NCBI GenBank assembly: GCA_903813345.2
Contig: CAIIXF020000001.1
Coordinates: 51,169,885 to 51,229,884 of the forward strand
Length of the DNA: 60,000 nt
Source: Owenia fusiformis
Taxonomy: Eukaryota; Annelida; Polychaeta; Sabellida; Oweniidae
Direction of reading: 5' to 3'
The notes beneath the pieces are model-generated. The model did no database searches. It was given only the letters and a program-made list of their open reading frames with translations, and was not told where the DNA came from. Position 1 is the stretch's first letter; the number at the start of each line of letters is the position of its first letter. Shown here piece after piece: positions 41,825 to 55,428 of this stretch. Position numbers and translations under genes: made by a program.

Positions 41825-41936
41825 ATGTTGACGAAGGGAGCATTTTTCATACTCTTGTTGATTGTAGTTGCAGCAAATAATACAAAGAAAAGGTCTAAAC
41901 CACCAAACATTGTTTTCATTTTGGCTGATGACTTGG
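41825..41936 (+). CDS. Sulfatase exon 1
   Basis: ATG with A at -3, 37 codons plus one base, donor GTAAGT at 41937. It encodes the signal peptide (MLTKGAFFILLLIVVAANNT) and [11 protein letters not shown], the metal-binding start of the sulfatase fold. Confidence 0.92.
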
Positions 41937-44900
41937 GTAAGTTGACTTGTTACTCTTGTTGTTTCACTTTATTTTTTGCACAGTGAGCACTATCATACTT
42001 GTAAAAAGGCCTAGATTTGATTTATGATTTACAGCCAAACATTAATAAAAGTGCTGATTGTGATTTTTTGTCAATTACTGATTTGATTAAAATATTGGAT
42101 AATCCTATATGTACGTAATGCAAGTGTCAGTTATGGCCGTCGCCGAGGAGTCGCTACGGGTGTCATTTCACCCCCTTAAGTTTTACCTTGTATTTTTTTA
42201 AAAAAACTGAGTTATAACTATTTTTTCAAGTGAATATTTTGTTTCAAGTTCTTTTTGACACTAGGCCTTCAGTCTGGGCCTTGGCAGTGGAGCTCATGTA
42301 TTTACTGTGCAAATCTGTGCAAAGCTGAGAGGGTAATGTTTTCCTAAACTCTAGTTATTAGTTAATAACTAAGTTTGCGCATGATAGCTGTTCATGACAG
42401 TGCATAATAATGAAAACATCAGGGTCTATGCATCCCAGGCAAGGATGGACAAAAAAACTAACTTCAATGTAAAAATGTCTGGAGATCTGAATGGAGCCTC
42501 AGGGAAGATCTATAGCAGGGATGAAAATTCACAAGGCATGGGTCACAATTTTTTTTGAATATCTCTACGCCTATAGGAAAAAATATAGCATGAATGTAAA
42601 AATGTCCAATTTTTTCTTAATAAATTGAATATATTTTCTACCTTGTGCAATAATTTCTAGGGTTTTCTCTGGGTCAACTATAGTCTGTCATCTTACAGTC
42701 TATTTTAACTCTACCTCAATTTAAGGTATACAGTTCACTTGTGTTTGAGTATCGGATTCTTTGATGTCTACCTATTGCATTTTATATTGAGCAAACAATT
42801 TTATTATCGCACTCACATTCGTTATCATAGATTTGAAGAATTTATAAGTCTGTGTTATTATGCAATATAATTTAACTTTGATAAAGGTCAGGGTCATATG
42901 GCACCAGAAATTATTCAACCCATTAGATCTATGCAAGACTAAAGTATAGTATTGCCAATTATTAGTTCTTGATGGCTAACCTTTTTCCTTCAACAAACTT
43001 TTGAATCAATGGAAGGCATTTCTTTGCAATATGATCAAACTACAGTTTTATTGAATACTATAACTCGCTATTAGGTACAGATTCCTTTCTGCATGACTCA
43101 AACCCAAAACAGTTTTATTTCATTATTCCACAAACTTACTCTTTGTAAGTCCATGGTTATTCTTGGCTAGAATTTGCTTTTTTAGTCTTTCTCCTTGTAC
43201 ATAGTGAAACCTTTGAAAATGGAACACCTCTAGAATTTCAAAATACATGTAGTGTTCCATTTCAGTGTCTCCTTACAGAGGTTTATTCTGTATTAAGTTG
43301 ATGGTTAACAGGACTTTATTGTACTGCCGTAAATAGTAATTTTGTCATAAATTCAACAAAGCAACACCTAAAGAATTTGTCAGAATCTGATAGTGGTACA
43401 TGTATACGTAAACATGAAATTTACTTGCCCGTAGCCAGCTTTTACCAGGAGGGGGAGCTTTTTTCAAGGGGGGAGCTTTTTCACAATTTTGGCTAAAAAT
43501 CATGCGAAGAATTCTCAGAATGGTGAAAAACTGCATGATTTTGAAAGAATTTCTGGCCAGGGGTGGGGGAGCTTCCGCTCTCCCAGCTCCCCCTCTGGCT
43601 ACGGGCCTGCATGTGCATGTATTACATGTATAATCCAAATAGTAGAAAAATAGCAAGAGGTACCAACATTTTTCTCTCTTTAATGAGTTGGATTAGAGAC
43701 CATCCTAAGGGACCATTTACTTATTTCATGAATGAGGTTTATGATGCTGAGCACAGTAATAAATTAATGGACTTTGACAGAATTTTGTGTTTTTCCTCAT
43801 GCTCCTTAGAGGTTGTCGGCTAAATCTTGGCTGCGAAACTGCAAAACATTTAAGGCAAATGTAAAAGTGATTCTGTATCATTCATTTGGAGCATCTTAGC
43901 TTTCTTAGGTATGAAATTATTTTGGTATCCAAAACACACAATGAGGCAGTTTGTGTGTCTATATTTATCTCTAATAAATTACTGTACTGTCTGGGATCCC
44001 AAAAAATTGTACCCAAATTAAAATCAAAACTTTTTTTTCCTTCATTGAAAAAGCTGACTTTTTTCATGATGAAGAGAATTCATTTTCCAATTAGCAGTTA
44101 AAGTCCCTGTATAAAGTTTAAACCATTTTGGCTTATATTGTAGTGTTATCCAATGTTATCAAAGTGTGAATTTATTTAAAACTAACTTTTAGAGGTCACA
44201 TATATTTTTTTAGTAAGCCACATAAAGCAAATACAATGGGTGATGATGCTAATACAAGTTTTTCTCTAAAACCAAATTGAATTATCTTGTGAAACTTTCA
44301 GATGTTTATGATAATTATTAATTCTCTGCCAATTTTCAAAAATAATCCTCCAACACTCAAAGACTTATTACTTATTGAAGAGTTGAGTACAAATGGTAGT
44401 TTACTAAACGATTCATTAATTATAAGTAAAACATTTGATTCAACAAACAACACATTTACATGGCACTGTGTCATATTATAATAAAAATGTCTGATGAGTT
44501 AAATCTTGAAGATAAGGTAAACATAGAGAGTTCTAATAAGCTTGTTATTAAGTCAAAAAGAAATTCATAGAGAGGTATCAAGTACATATTAAAAGAATCT
44601 GCTGACATGATAAATTATCTAATAATTGGTAGAGACAGGATTCTTATTTCAAAGTAACATTTTATCTGCATTTGAAGAATGTAATCCTAATTTCTTCACT
44701 TTATTGCTATTTTACTGTTAATGAAAATTGTATGTTGGATGTACGTTTGGCCCTAAAAGGGCATCAGTACAAATAAATCCCATTATTGTTATTATTTTAT
44801 GTAAATTTGAAAAATGGTTGATGGTGCTAAAAATAATTTTTTGTTGAAACTTTCAGATCTTCATGATTATTAAATTTATTAAATTATTGTCTGTTAAGAC

Positions 44901-47900
44901 TTCCCATTTCCTTCATCATTCAGTTCACAGAGTTATTCCATATTTGTCAAGGTACATTTTTTTGGGACACCCTGTATATAGAACATTTACAAAATCTTTA
45001 GAAAATTCTCAATTGTTGACTTGAAATTCATTGTTGATGTTGGTGATAAAATTTATGACATAAAATAAAGTGAATTGACCCTTCAATTCTGAATAAAGTG
45101 AAAGTTCTTGAACCCAATGACATCACAGCCTAAGGACAAGTGTTAAACTAATTTATCATCTGATACTTCATTGTGAGTGAACATCGCTGACACTTATGTG
45201 CTTTATATTGGCTAATTAGACACTTTACAAGTAATTCATGTCTATCAACACCAGGATATTTCTTGGGGGGGGGGGGTGCAGGGGGGGGGGGTTATAGCCA
45301 GATAAATGTTAGAACACTAAGAGTTCAAGACCTTATACCTTTACAATACCTCATTTTTGTAAGATACAGGATTTTCAAGAGCATAGATTCCGAAGAAAAT
45401 CATAGATTTCATAATTTCTCAGTTCAAAGTCCAGATTAGTATGTTCTCTGGCTAAATATATGTAGTCATTATAGTTCTCACAAGAGATTTAGCTGTCAAG
45501 GAACAATTGTTTCAAACTTGTAACATTATCTAAAGCTGGAGATCATTTTTCTCATGAACATGCTTTTTCTGTTTTTGAATACAGTCTCAGAGAGAGTTTG
45601 AAAATAATACTTGTATAATTATACTTGTTCCATTCGTAGATTTAGTGATGAAGAGATTGAAATTTTACCCTGAGTTCAGAGGATAGTAGTAATAATACTG
45701 TCCTCTGATTAAAGCAGTTTTACAGTTTTAGTGCTGATTTAAGACCTTTATGATTTCTAACATAATTGTAATGGCCTCATGGGAAGGGACAGATTTGTAG
45801 ATGAATCTTGAAGAGAAACCTAAATGAAGGGAGCCTCACAGAGATGAGTTTTTACTTGTGAAAATCTTACTGAAGCACTAAGGAGGATTGGCTCCCAGGG
45901 TTCCAACTCGATATTCGACCTTGACCTTGATCAATGACAACATTGACAAGATCGTTATTTTCTGACAATATGACTGACTAAATTCACAGTGATCCAAAAG
46001 ATTTGAACTAATATCTTGTTCGCATCTCGCATGTTTTGAATTTTTTATTTGGAAATAAGACCAAAACTCAAGATTCAAATTCTGAAGTGAAAAATGAATT
46101 TTGAATTTTGTAATCTAGTCATGACTCCATATACATGTATAGCAGAATATTGAGTCAAAACCCTGGGAGCCATTCCTCCTTGCTGCAGCACCAGTGCACT
46201 ATACTGTAGATTGATGGCTTTGGCAGAGAAATTGATAAAAACCAGGTATAACAATTACCAGAAGAGGCCATAGGACCAATAGGTTAATTTGTTGAAACGA
46301 TTTGTCAGACATAAATAATTTCTGACATATTCTTACAAAAGCACAACTGTTTTCACATAATCTATACCACCTTGAAAATGCTATATGGGTTTTCCTTGTG
46401 GAAAACTGTTCTATAATTGGTGTCCAGAGATTCATTAAAACATACAGCATTTGTGGGTGGGGTAGGGTTATCGATCAAATTCAGACACAGAGCAAATTAG
46501 TCTTCAAACCACATTTTAGCAAAATACTAATTTTGTAGTTCTTTGAATGAAATAAAGTTTCCAGATACTTTGAGTATATTGAATGTATTTCAATTAGGCC
46601 TTTGAAAGGTCTTGTAGACATATTTTATACATTTAAAATTACTACTCTAATGTAACGTATTAACATACGTCTTTGTTTGACAAGACATGATGTCATATTT
46701 TGGAATGTTTTTTTTTTATTGTTTTGTGTTCTCCATGACAACCATGAGTTCATTTAATGGCTCTTAAATGGATGTCATCATGACCTGAGGTAGTTGTTTT
46801 ATGATGGCATTTCCCACCTATGACAGAGAAATTCATTGATTTAATCTTTAAACAGTAGCGGATCCAGGAACTGAGATTTAGGGGAGGGGCTGGGTTGGTT
46901 AGAAAGGCTTTAAGAGGTAGAGCTCCTGTATCCGTCTATAGAGACATTTAAAATCCATTTGGTGAGGTTATAGTTCTTTTTGCTTTTTATGATGACGCAC
47001 AAATGTTTTTGGACCAGAGGTTATGTTATCAAATAATAGTGTCACATATTCATCTCAATTGCAAACATATATCTATTTTTTGCATCTGGAAACATCTAGC
47101 TATTTTTGCATCTGCAAACATCTAGCTATTTTTGCGTCATATGGGTGCGTATATTTCATTTAACAGCACCTCCTTACTTGATCCTCCAGTATAAAGGCAA
47201 CTGCCTGGTAATGTAACAAATATTTCTCAGGAAACTAATTATGTTGGAGGAGGGATAAAAACTCAGGTTTCGTTTTAGACTGATACCAAGTGAGCCATAC
47301 TATATCTTCAACATCATGATAAACCATGACATCTCATTTTTCTAAGCCACAAGATCACATTTGTAATGAAACAAGAAACAGAAAGTGATAACTATTAGAA
47401 TTGATCTTCAGTGTTTGATAAAAATTAAAAATAGAAGGAGGGAAGTGTTTTTTAAATAAAAAAATTTAAATAACAATTATTATTGATATCTACTAATTTA
47501 AGAGAGTCTGAATTTTGTGAAATCATGACATTCTTCTGTCAGTTTCCTTTCAAACAAATGAGAGGAGTGTCAGAATAGCACCCCTGAGAAGAATCACAGC
47601 AAGCAAAATGGCAATAGCAGAAATCTTACATAAAATCCGACTAAAATCCCAGCAACTCTGATTCATGACCCTTATTAGTTATTATTTTCATAACATAATA
47701 TTTTTCGTATCATTAATATGAGGAGGGGGAGGGCTTAGGGTTCAAGAGCATTATTGAGTCAGATTGTATCTTGACTATGCTTTTGCTTGAGATCCCCCAA
47801 GAATGGGGAAAACTGAGTAGCTGTGGTTACCTGTATCTGAGAAATGAGAATGATTATCATATCACATCAGCCCTTAACATAGGATTTGATTCTATGTTTT

Positions 47901-50900
47901 CAGATTAACAAAGGTAAAAGTTACAATTTTTGGTCTGAATGTACAGAGTGTCCTAAAAGTTTTTTTTACAATTACAATACAAATCTGTAAAATGTAAAGA
48001 GACTTTATAGACACCCTGTATATTGATCAATATAATTTTCTAATTAGTTGCCAGATTTCAAAGGGATAAAGTACCAGACTTCTCATACTTTGGCAGAAAT
48101 GGAAAAATTACCACTTATAGATTTTTAAGATCCATCACGTTTCAAGAGGAATATCAGCTGAAATAATGTTCATCTAGGGTTTTTTTGGAGAAAATAAGAA
48201 TATATGTTAGTCTTGATGAAATATCCAAACTTGAATATATCTTGACACTGGTCCATGATCGTTGAGTGGCCCCTCTGCACTAATTGTTGCACCTTTAATT
48301 AACCTTACACAGGGCCTTGAACTGTCTTGCCCTAAAGGATTAGTAACATACATGTAAAGTTATAGATATACTGATACCATACAATTGTTAATACAATCAT
48401 GCTTACAATTGCTACTAAAAGTAAATAATGAAATCACCAGTCTATCAGAGAAAATTGACATTGTACCAAGACCTCAGGAAATCCTCAAGGACAATTAAGT
48501 GCCAGATATATAATTAAGAAAAATCTGGACAATGGGTCTAATTAGTATTCACATAGTTTACATGTGAATACTAATTGTTTAGTTTAATGTAGTCTCAGAG
48601 AATTAACAAGTTGAATAAAGCCTTAAACCCCCTCTTCCTCCAGCATTTAAAACTTAACCATTTTTAAAAAAATGCAGTGGTATAAAGAGGGCAATTTTTA
48701 CAATAGAGATTTGTTTTAAGGTAGAAAACTTTCTTACCAACCTCCACCCTCCCCCATCCACATTGATTCTGATTGTTTTCACGACGACCTTAATTAGAAT
48801 GTTATTGACACAATTGCTTGAAAAAGTGATTTGTCTCAATCTGTATTTCTAGCAATGTTAATGAATGTAATCTATACATCTTTTAGGCAGAAAAACTTTG
48901 ATCTACCATTTCTTGAAAATGTTTTTTGAGAATTTTTGGGGAAAAACAAGAATTTTCATCGAGGATCAAAATTTGGCAAAATGAACAAAGTCCGAATAAT
49001 TTTGAATTCTGCTGAAAACTTAGAGCCCAACCCCCTAAAAAGCCCCTCTGAAATATAAGAGCTTTTTCATTCAGGAGAAATCAGATTCATTTTAAAAGAT
49101 CCTATTTTAAGGATAGTATATTCTGTTGTATATAAATGTGGTGGATTCGGAACAAACAACAAACCTAATTGTGGTTTGAGGCTACTTTCTGTAGCGTTAC
49201 ACCAACGGTTATTTGTAGAGGAAATACCCCTGTAAGACTTGAAAATCCCGGAAATACTTAAATCTGTGTTTCCTCAGATGAATGTGATATCATTCCCTAG
49301 TATCTTACCATCTGACTTCATCTTTCCTTTCAATTTTTCATTATGTGTTTTTTTTTGTATAACTCATGCACAAATTAAGTGGACATAATATATTGGTAAT
49401 ATGTCCAGTAAGATGAGGCTACTCATAGAATACAGGAGGTTGATTTTTCAGAATCTTATCTTTCTTTCCCATGTAGAAGGAATTGTATTTGATGTTTGAA
49501 CTGATAAAATGACACAATGTTGAGTTGTTTTTGGTTCTTACAAGTAGATTTTAGTCCCTGTTTAAAACAGAGATCTTTGACATTAGTTACCCCCTATGTA
49601 TCAGACATATACCTGATAGATATTGGCATTTACGTGGATAATGCAGTTATGTAATTGCATAAACTGCTTTCTCTGTATAAGTATATCAACCAAGGGTCAA
49701 AACCCTTATGTATCAAAAACTTCTTCACATACCAATTGATGCTGTCAGAAATGCCTAGACATTCTATTGCAGTTTTGGGTAAATATGGGCCTACACAAGA
49801 GGCTTCATTTTAAAAAAGGACTTATTTTTAAAAATGGCCCCGAATTTTCAAGTAACAGTTTGTATTCACAAAAAAACAACTACCTGTATAGTTCATAAAT
49901 TTTGTTTGAATACCTCTGCATCTCTGATTTATGCCCTAACGACGTGAACTTGGATGATCCCCATTTTCAGGATACATAAAGTGCATTTGGTTATAAAAAC
50001 TGTGTTAATCGTATTTTAAGTTTTTATCTTTACTTGTCAATATGCAATATTATATGCCTGACATAGAAAACAAGAAAAGAATCTGGTTTTTGTTATTGAT
50101 GTAAACTTTCCCACAATCATACCCTTTTCGGGCCAATTTGATTGACAGTAGCTAACATACACTGGCATAAAATATAGATAAAATCTCTTTAAGTTTTCCG
50201 CATGCCTAGTTAAAGGAGATCTCATCTTTTAAGTAACTAATAAAGAAAACATTTTTGTAGTAAACATGTCAAAATAACTTAAATTGTATCTGAGTTGCCC
50301 TGATCTTGAACTTGGTTGTTCAGCATATCAGCTGGCCTAGAGGAGAATTCAGTATGAAATAATGAATAGGCCAATCATTTTAGTACAGGCCATGGAAAGA
50401 ACAACCAATCAAAATTTAGGCACAATCAGTGGTAATTAAGTTGAACTTTTATATTAAAGTGGCAGTCAAGAATAGAGCGTGTCAAATGTTTGAAAAACTT
50501 TTTTTGAAAACATGACATATGACCCTTTCAAAGTTAAAATCCCAAATATCTAAAAAATATTGAGATATCTGATCAAATACGGAAGATATTGAAGATTGAG
50601 AGAAACGTTTTAATGTGAACATTTCAAATAAAAAACTGTGTGAAATCTCAAAATATGAAATATATGTAGATGACTAAAAAAAGCTGAAAACATTGGAAAC
50701 ATTACTTTACAATATATGTCTCCAAGATGATATTACCTCTGAAAATGGTTATTTTGAATGGTTTTGGCTGTTAATAAATTTTGAAATAATTTTTTGCATA
50801 ATTTTTCATGAAACTAAATCTTCTGAAATGAAAAATGATAGCCCTGATGTAAAAGTTGAAACATTTTATTTTCATCAAATACCATAACAAAAATCTTAAT

Positions 50901-53900
50901 ACCTTACTAAAGCAATAAAAATGATTAATTTGGAAACTGGGTAGTTATTAATATAAATGTGTGAACAAACAAGAAAAAGTGTTGTGTTAATGTCTTGTTA
51001 AGGAACTCATATGAATGAAAACATTATTTATTTGTCAGAGTTAAAAGAGAATGTTACGGAATGGGTCACATAGAGTTTACTTTAAGTAAACAACAAAGTA
51101 AATAAATAATAGTAATCTAGTATTTGAGGTGTAATCTAGGTGTCATGTTGGAGCAGATGTAGACACATATTATCTTTTATTTCGTAAAAAGACATGTTGA
51201 CGATGATCCAGGAATATAAACAAAATAACAAAACAATTAAGAACCGGATATTTACAAATTTTTTTGACAACTTATCCAGAATTATAACTAATAAATGTAT
51301 TTCTGCATTTATTGTTTGAAACATTATCATTTTCAATACTATCATCTTTTTCATTTGAAACCTGTATTGAAGACTTGAACAAATCTACAATAATTTTTGA
51401 AAGTCTCAAGTGTCGACTCAGAGCAACTCCAATCTCATTCTGTTCCTGTCCTCAACTTTGTAGCATATGTGATAAGTGCATGATATTTATTTGGACTCTC
51501 AGACCAAGTTTCCAAGGTTCAATTCCCACTTTTGGATAATATTTGTATGAAAATTTTCTCACTCTTTGTGTGCTATTTTTGAATCTAAGAATCCATCTCT
51601 TTGGCAACACGTTCATTTGCGGATTCATCTAGGGGCGTGAAATAGTAAAACATTATAGTTCAAATTCTCTGTGGCAAATAGAGGTCAGCCTTAAATGTCA
51701 TGCTCAACCTTCAACATCTAAAGGATCCTGTGTTGAATATACTGATAGGATCACTGACACAAGATCTAGTTTAAAAGAGACTTCATTTGAACCTTTTGGC
51801 TGAAACAGCTCAAGGTTATACATGAATACAGTGTATGTGATGTCACATGTCAAACTTGACAATTGATTTGTGCAATTTCAGTCAGTTACATTTAAGTAAA
51901 CCTTTTAGGATTTCTTCTTTGTTATTAATTCTTTAACATGATGAATAATAGATCCCCAGATTTAGATGATAAAATGACAGAGTGAGGCGTCAGTACTGGT
52001 TGTGCTGAATGGAGTGATTATATGCTTACTCGCTTGTAGATCCTCGCAGTAAATATATGTCAACACTCTCAATGAAGCCCTCTTATAGGCTCTTCAAAAT
52101 ATAATACATTATCACTTTGCTTGGTAAAGTTGTAGTAAATAGATATTATGCTTTTTGAAAGCTTGCATCAACTCCACCCCCACGCACAAAGTAATTCACA
52201 GGGTAAGGAAATAAGATAACACTGGGACCTGGGAACACAAGATACAATAGACTATTTAAAGTCACTCAATTGATGTCGTATATATCTTGGTTTCATATAT
52301 ATTTAATGCAGTAAATAGCATCTTACCTTTTTGAGACTCCAAACATGCCATGTATTGCATGTCTTTGCATGTCCTAAAGTTACCCAAAATGTAAAACTGC
52401 CTCTTGTGTCTGACACTTCTATAATTTCATTTTTATGTCACCATCACAAGTGGTGACATAATGTTATGTCACCATCACAAGTGGTGACATAATGTTACAG
52501 TCTCCACCTTTTTTTGTGGATGGTGCTTGGCAGCTGGCGTTCAGTGTTTGGCATTTGGTGGTTAGTGTTTAGAGTTTGGTATATGTAACAAATGGCAGGT
52601 GGTGACATTTTGCATGTTAATAGGTTGTTTGAATTATAAAGAAATAACTAATGAAAATTAGAGTTGGCTTGCCCATTTGAAGATTTTTATCCTATTGTAC
52701 CCTTAAAATTATTGACAATGTAATTGTTTGCCCATGTGAAGATTTTTATCCTATTGTACCCTTTAAAATTATTGACAATGTAATTGCTTGGCAATTTGAA
52801 AATTATTATCCTATTGAACACTTTAAAATTATTGACAATGTAATTGTTTGCCCATGTGAAGATTTTTATCCTATTGTACCCTTTAAAATTATTGACAATG
52901 TAATTGCTTGCCCATTTGAAAATTATTATCCTATTGAACACTTTAAAATTGCTGACAATGTAATTGTTTGCCCATTTGAAGATTATTATCCTATTGAACA
53001 CTTTAAAATTGCTGACAATGTAATTGTTTGCCCATTTGAAGATTATTATCCTATTGAACACTTTAAAATTATTGACAATGTAATTGTTTGCCCATTTGAA
53101 GATTATTATCCTATTGAACACTTTAAAATTATTGACAATGTAATTGTTTGCCCATTTGAAGATTATTATCCTATTGAACACTTTAAAATTATTGACAATG
53201 TAATTGTTTGCCCATTTGAAGATTTTCATCCTATTGTACACTTTAAAATTATTGACAATGTAATTGCAGGCTGGAATGATGTAGGATGGCACAACGTAGA
53301 TGTAAAGACCCCAAATCTTAACAAACTGGCTTACGAAGGGGTCATATTTAACTATTCATATACCCAGCCAACTTGTTCTCCGTAAGTATTCTCTCTACTT
53401 CTTGAAATAATTGTTCTTGTTAAAACACATTTATTTTTGTTCCTTCAGAATATGGTTCGAATTTTATATGGTCTTTATCTGTTCTTTTTAACCCTTTTGC
53501 TATCACGAAGAAAATTTCCCGCAAAATAAATTATTTGCATCTTGTAACTTGTTGCTAAAACACCTGAACCCCCAAGTCTCTCATAATCTCTTTGTAGTTT
53601 TAAATGTAAATGAATTCAAAGATGAGATCACAGATATATATTACTAATTATAGAGTTATTTTGTATCTTTGATTAATAGCCTCAATAAAAGACCTATCAG
53701 TCCTCAATTATATTATTGTATTTTTAAGGGTTTATAGGGGTTTGGCCTGTTATGTGTTTTCTGTTTGTGCCCTTTGTATTGTCCATCATTTATCATATAT
53801 ATTTAGGGTAGAAGGTATAGTAGTTATGACAAGGCAAGTCATTGGCGCAGCATCTGTTACATTCCATCTCTTAGAAGCACAGCTGTTTGTGTGAAAACTC

Positions 53901-55428
53901 GAGGCCATAAACTTACACCTGAATCTATAGGAATTCACAAAGTTCTAATTTATCACAATCCAACTCCAAATTATGTTGTAAAATTATTTACACTGTCAAT
54001 TTTTAACTTTGGGCTGTGTTTAACTTAAAAAAATTTATAGTCATGAACTACCATCATACTGAAATATTTGCTGACTTTGCTTTGATAATTTCACTTACAA
54101 TTGTTCAAAGATGAATAAATGCTTTTTTATGTTTAGTTCAGTTTGTTTAAAAGTTGTCTGAAGTTGTAGGTTTACTTGAAAGTTGCTAGGTCTTGTATCG
54201 TGTGAAAGATTGTGGTTTCTTTCAAGTGTTATGTCTGGGGCTCGTGTTATTTTAGGAGGAAAAAAGAGTTTTAGTTTTTCTTGAGTTTTATGAGTGAATC
54301 CAGCAAGGTAACATCCCAATGATTGAGTTAAATATAGTATTTGATTTTAAAGGCACAATCTGTTCATCTACTGAATCTAAGAATCTTATGAGAAAATTCC
54401 TCCTAAGGTGATAACTGTATTTGCCAAAGTGATTGAATCATTTTGTTTTTAGTATGTGATTGTTTCATTTTCAGAACAATTTATTTATTTCAAACATAGC
54501 ATCAAATCCTATTATAAGGGCTGATGTGCAAAGCCACTCTACATTGGTGGGAATCATACTAACAACCACCTGATTAGATAATGCTATAATCCCAAATGCC
54601 TTATGCTCAATGCTTATGCTGCCAGTTCTCCAGTTCACCAACCCAGCTGAAACTGATAAAAATTGTGAAAGGTCGTCCAAATACCGTAAACCTGTATAAA
54701 GTAAAACACCTTTAGTACCTCTAAAAATGCTCTATTTGAGAGGTTTCTCATATACTGTATAGAGGCTCATTTAACATTAAGTCAATTGGTCAGGGGACTC
54801 TGAAATCATTCTACATTCAGAGGTGTTCCACTTACTGAGATCAGTTCCACAAACAGAGGTGTTCCACTTCACAGGTTTTACTGTATATATGAAAATTATG
54901 AGATCTTAATGACCTCAAAAGTAACTGGCATGGCCTTTCATGGGACTTGAATATAAAATAAATACCAGCTATTTCTGAAAGTATAATGTGACAACAACTC
55001 TGATTGCATCCTCCTAAGCAGGTATCCAGAATCCGTACCTCCTTTTTCCCCCTGCTATAACCAATTTGGAAGCGCCCGATTAAACTGAATAACGTGATCT
55101 AATTATGCGCAATGACTTATATATGATTTCTGTTGCAGTGTTGCGACAGCCAATCAGATTGCGAGTTCTTAATCGGGGAAATGCTAACTGCTTTATCACA
55201 GGGGGTAAAAAGAAAGAATATATTCTTGATTTTGAAGCCCTCGTGATCGGAGGATGCTCTGATTGGGTAGCTCAATTCTGTGACCTAATCTGATTGTTCA
55301 AGGCTAGATTATCTCTTATTCAGAAACGAACTCTTTAAAATGGTATATTATTACATGATTCTTGATTGTGTTCCAGGTCTCGTGCCGCTATATTGACAGG
55401 AAGATATCCTTTCATGACAGGAACACAG
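41825..55428 (+). CDS. Arylsulfatase B/I/J-type sulfatase, 5' part, three exons
   Basis: Sulfatases hydrolyse sulfate esters; the ARSB/I/J group acts on sulfated glycosaminoglycans in lysosome or secretory pathway. Joined exons 41825-41936, 53270-53381 and 55377-55428 give the first 92 residues. Seen: a signal peptide with hydrophobic core GAFFILLLIVVAA; the N-terminal sulfatase strand [20 protein letters not shown] with the metal-binding Asp pair D35-D36; then TPNLNKLAYEGVIFNYSYTQ and the signature CSPSR (C73, R77) followed by AAILTGRYPFMTGTQ. C73 is the cysteine converted to formylglycine. The codon for P75 inside the signature is split by intron 2. Introns are long (11.3 kb and 2.0 kb), and the rest of the gene lies beyond 60000. 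The GW.DVGWH and ILTGRY context points to ARSB/I/J rather than ARSA or iduronate sulfatase, but the subtype is not certain. Confidence 0.93.
43427..43606. mobile_element. GCCCGTAGCCAG-ended MITE
   Basis: Inverted 12-bp ends GCCCGTAGCCAG / CTGGCTACGGGC with G-rich and C-rich interiors (GGGGGAGC types), 180 bp. This CCCGTAGCCAG end type is common in invertebrate genomes. No duplication was readable. Confidence 0.55.
45267..45291 (+). repeat. G-rich run
   Basis: Two homopolymer G runs of about ten and twelve, separated by TGCA. A strong candidate for a G-quadruplex on the sulfatase sense strand, within intron 1. Confidence 0.6.
45880..46181. mobile_element. 302-bp TIR element in sulfatase intron 1
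   Basis: The ends AAGGAGGATTGGCTCCCAGG and AAGGAGGAATGGCTCCCAGG (right end complemented) are 23-bp inverted repeats with one change. The inside (TCGATATTCGACCTTGACC, TTTATTTGGAAATAAGACC) matches the sequence at 20190-20400. No clear target duplication. Confidence 0.7.
47944..48018. mobile_element. 75-bp mini-MITE, CAGAGTGTCC ends
   Basis: CAGAGTGTCCTAAAAG ... AGACACCCTG, flanked by TA on both sides. It is a very short relative of the CAGGGTGTCC ends at 56961. A lone right end (GGGACACCCTGTA) is also seen at about 44973-44985. Confidence 0.6.
48112..48297 (-). repeat. Dispersed repeat, copy 2 (sulfatase intron 1)
   Basis: Inverted counterpart of 35696-35895. Both copies are similarly diverged, with no inverted ends or target duplication seen. 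Confidence 0.65.
52434..52630 (+). repeat. GTCACCACC-family repeat with duplicated 5' hairpin
   Basis: ATGTCACCATCACAAGTGGT GACATAATGTT occurs twice in tandem (31-bp period), followed by the family body and its GTGGTGACATTTTGCATG end. It lies directly upstream of the minisatellite at 52664. Confidence 0.72.
52664..53267. repeat. 60-bp minisatellite, about ten copies, abutting a splice acceptor
   Basis: Units of 60 bp (first one 59 bp) contain CCTATTGAACACTTTAAAAT, TATTGACAATGTAATTG and TTTGCCCATTTGAAGAT. The last unit runs into GTAATTGCAG, the acceptor of sulfatase exon 2. Central units are nearly identical; outer ones vary. Because 60 is a multiple of three, one minus-strand frame stays open for 201 codons; this is not a gene. 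Confidence 0.95.
53270..53381 (+). CDS. Sulfatase exon 2
   Basis: Acceptor AATTGCAG ends at 53269; donor GTAAGT at 53382. It encodes WNDVGWHNVDVKTPNLNKLA and YEGVIFNYSYTQPTCS plus two bases of Pro. It contains the formylglycine cysteine. The acceptor directly follows a 60-bp minisatellite and has no real polypyrimidine tract. Confidence 0.93.
54700..54890. repeat. GGAACACCTCT-type repeat
   Basis: Repeated GAGGTGTTCCACTT and GAGGTTT units ending CAGGTTTTACTGTATA. A shorter relative lies at about 43205-43290 (GAAACC, GGAACACCTCT). Such AGTGGAACACCTCT repeats are widespread in invertebrates. Confidence 0.5.
55377..55428 (+). CDS. Sulfatase exon 3
   Basis: Acceptor GTTCCAG, donor GTAAAT at 55429. 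It completes the CSPSR signature and encodes SRAAILTGRYPFMTGTQ, ending on a codon boundary. Confidence 0.92.

Larger units (their letters stand above)
41937..53269 (+). other. Sulfatase intron 1 (11.3 kb)
   Basis: No nested gene was recognised. The intron holds MITE-like elements at 43427-43606, 45880-46181 and 47944-48018, a GTCACC-family repeat at 52434-52630, a G-rich run at 45267-45291 and the minisatellite at 52664-53267. The other short open frames look like chance frames. Confidence 0.6.

Noticed and set aside
51440-51535. Possible tRNA or tRNA-derived SINE head
   Set aside because: GGTTCAATTCC is a perfect B box, but the A box and the acceptor, D and anticodon stems do not form a convincing cloverleaf.
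52687-53292. 201-codon repetitive minus-strand frame (NYIVNNFKVFNRIIIFKWAN units)
   Set aside because: It is the translation of the 60-bp minisatellite; the period is a multiple of three, so any stop-free frame stays open. It overlaps the sulfatase exon on the opposite strand and has no gene context.
54471-54680. 69-codon minus-strand frame in sulfatase intron 2
   Set aside because: No domain, no splice context, and part of it matches a dispersed repeat also seen near 47860.
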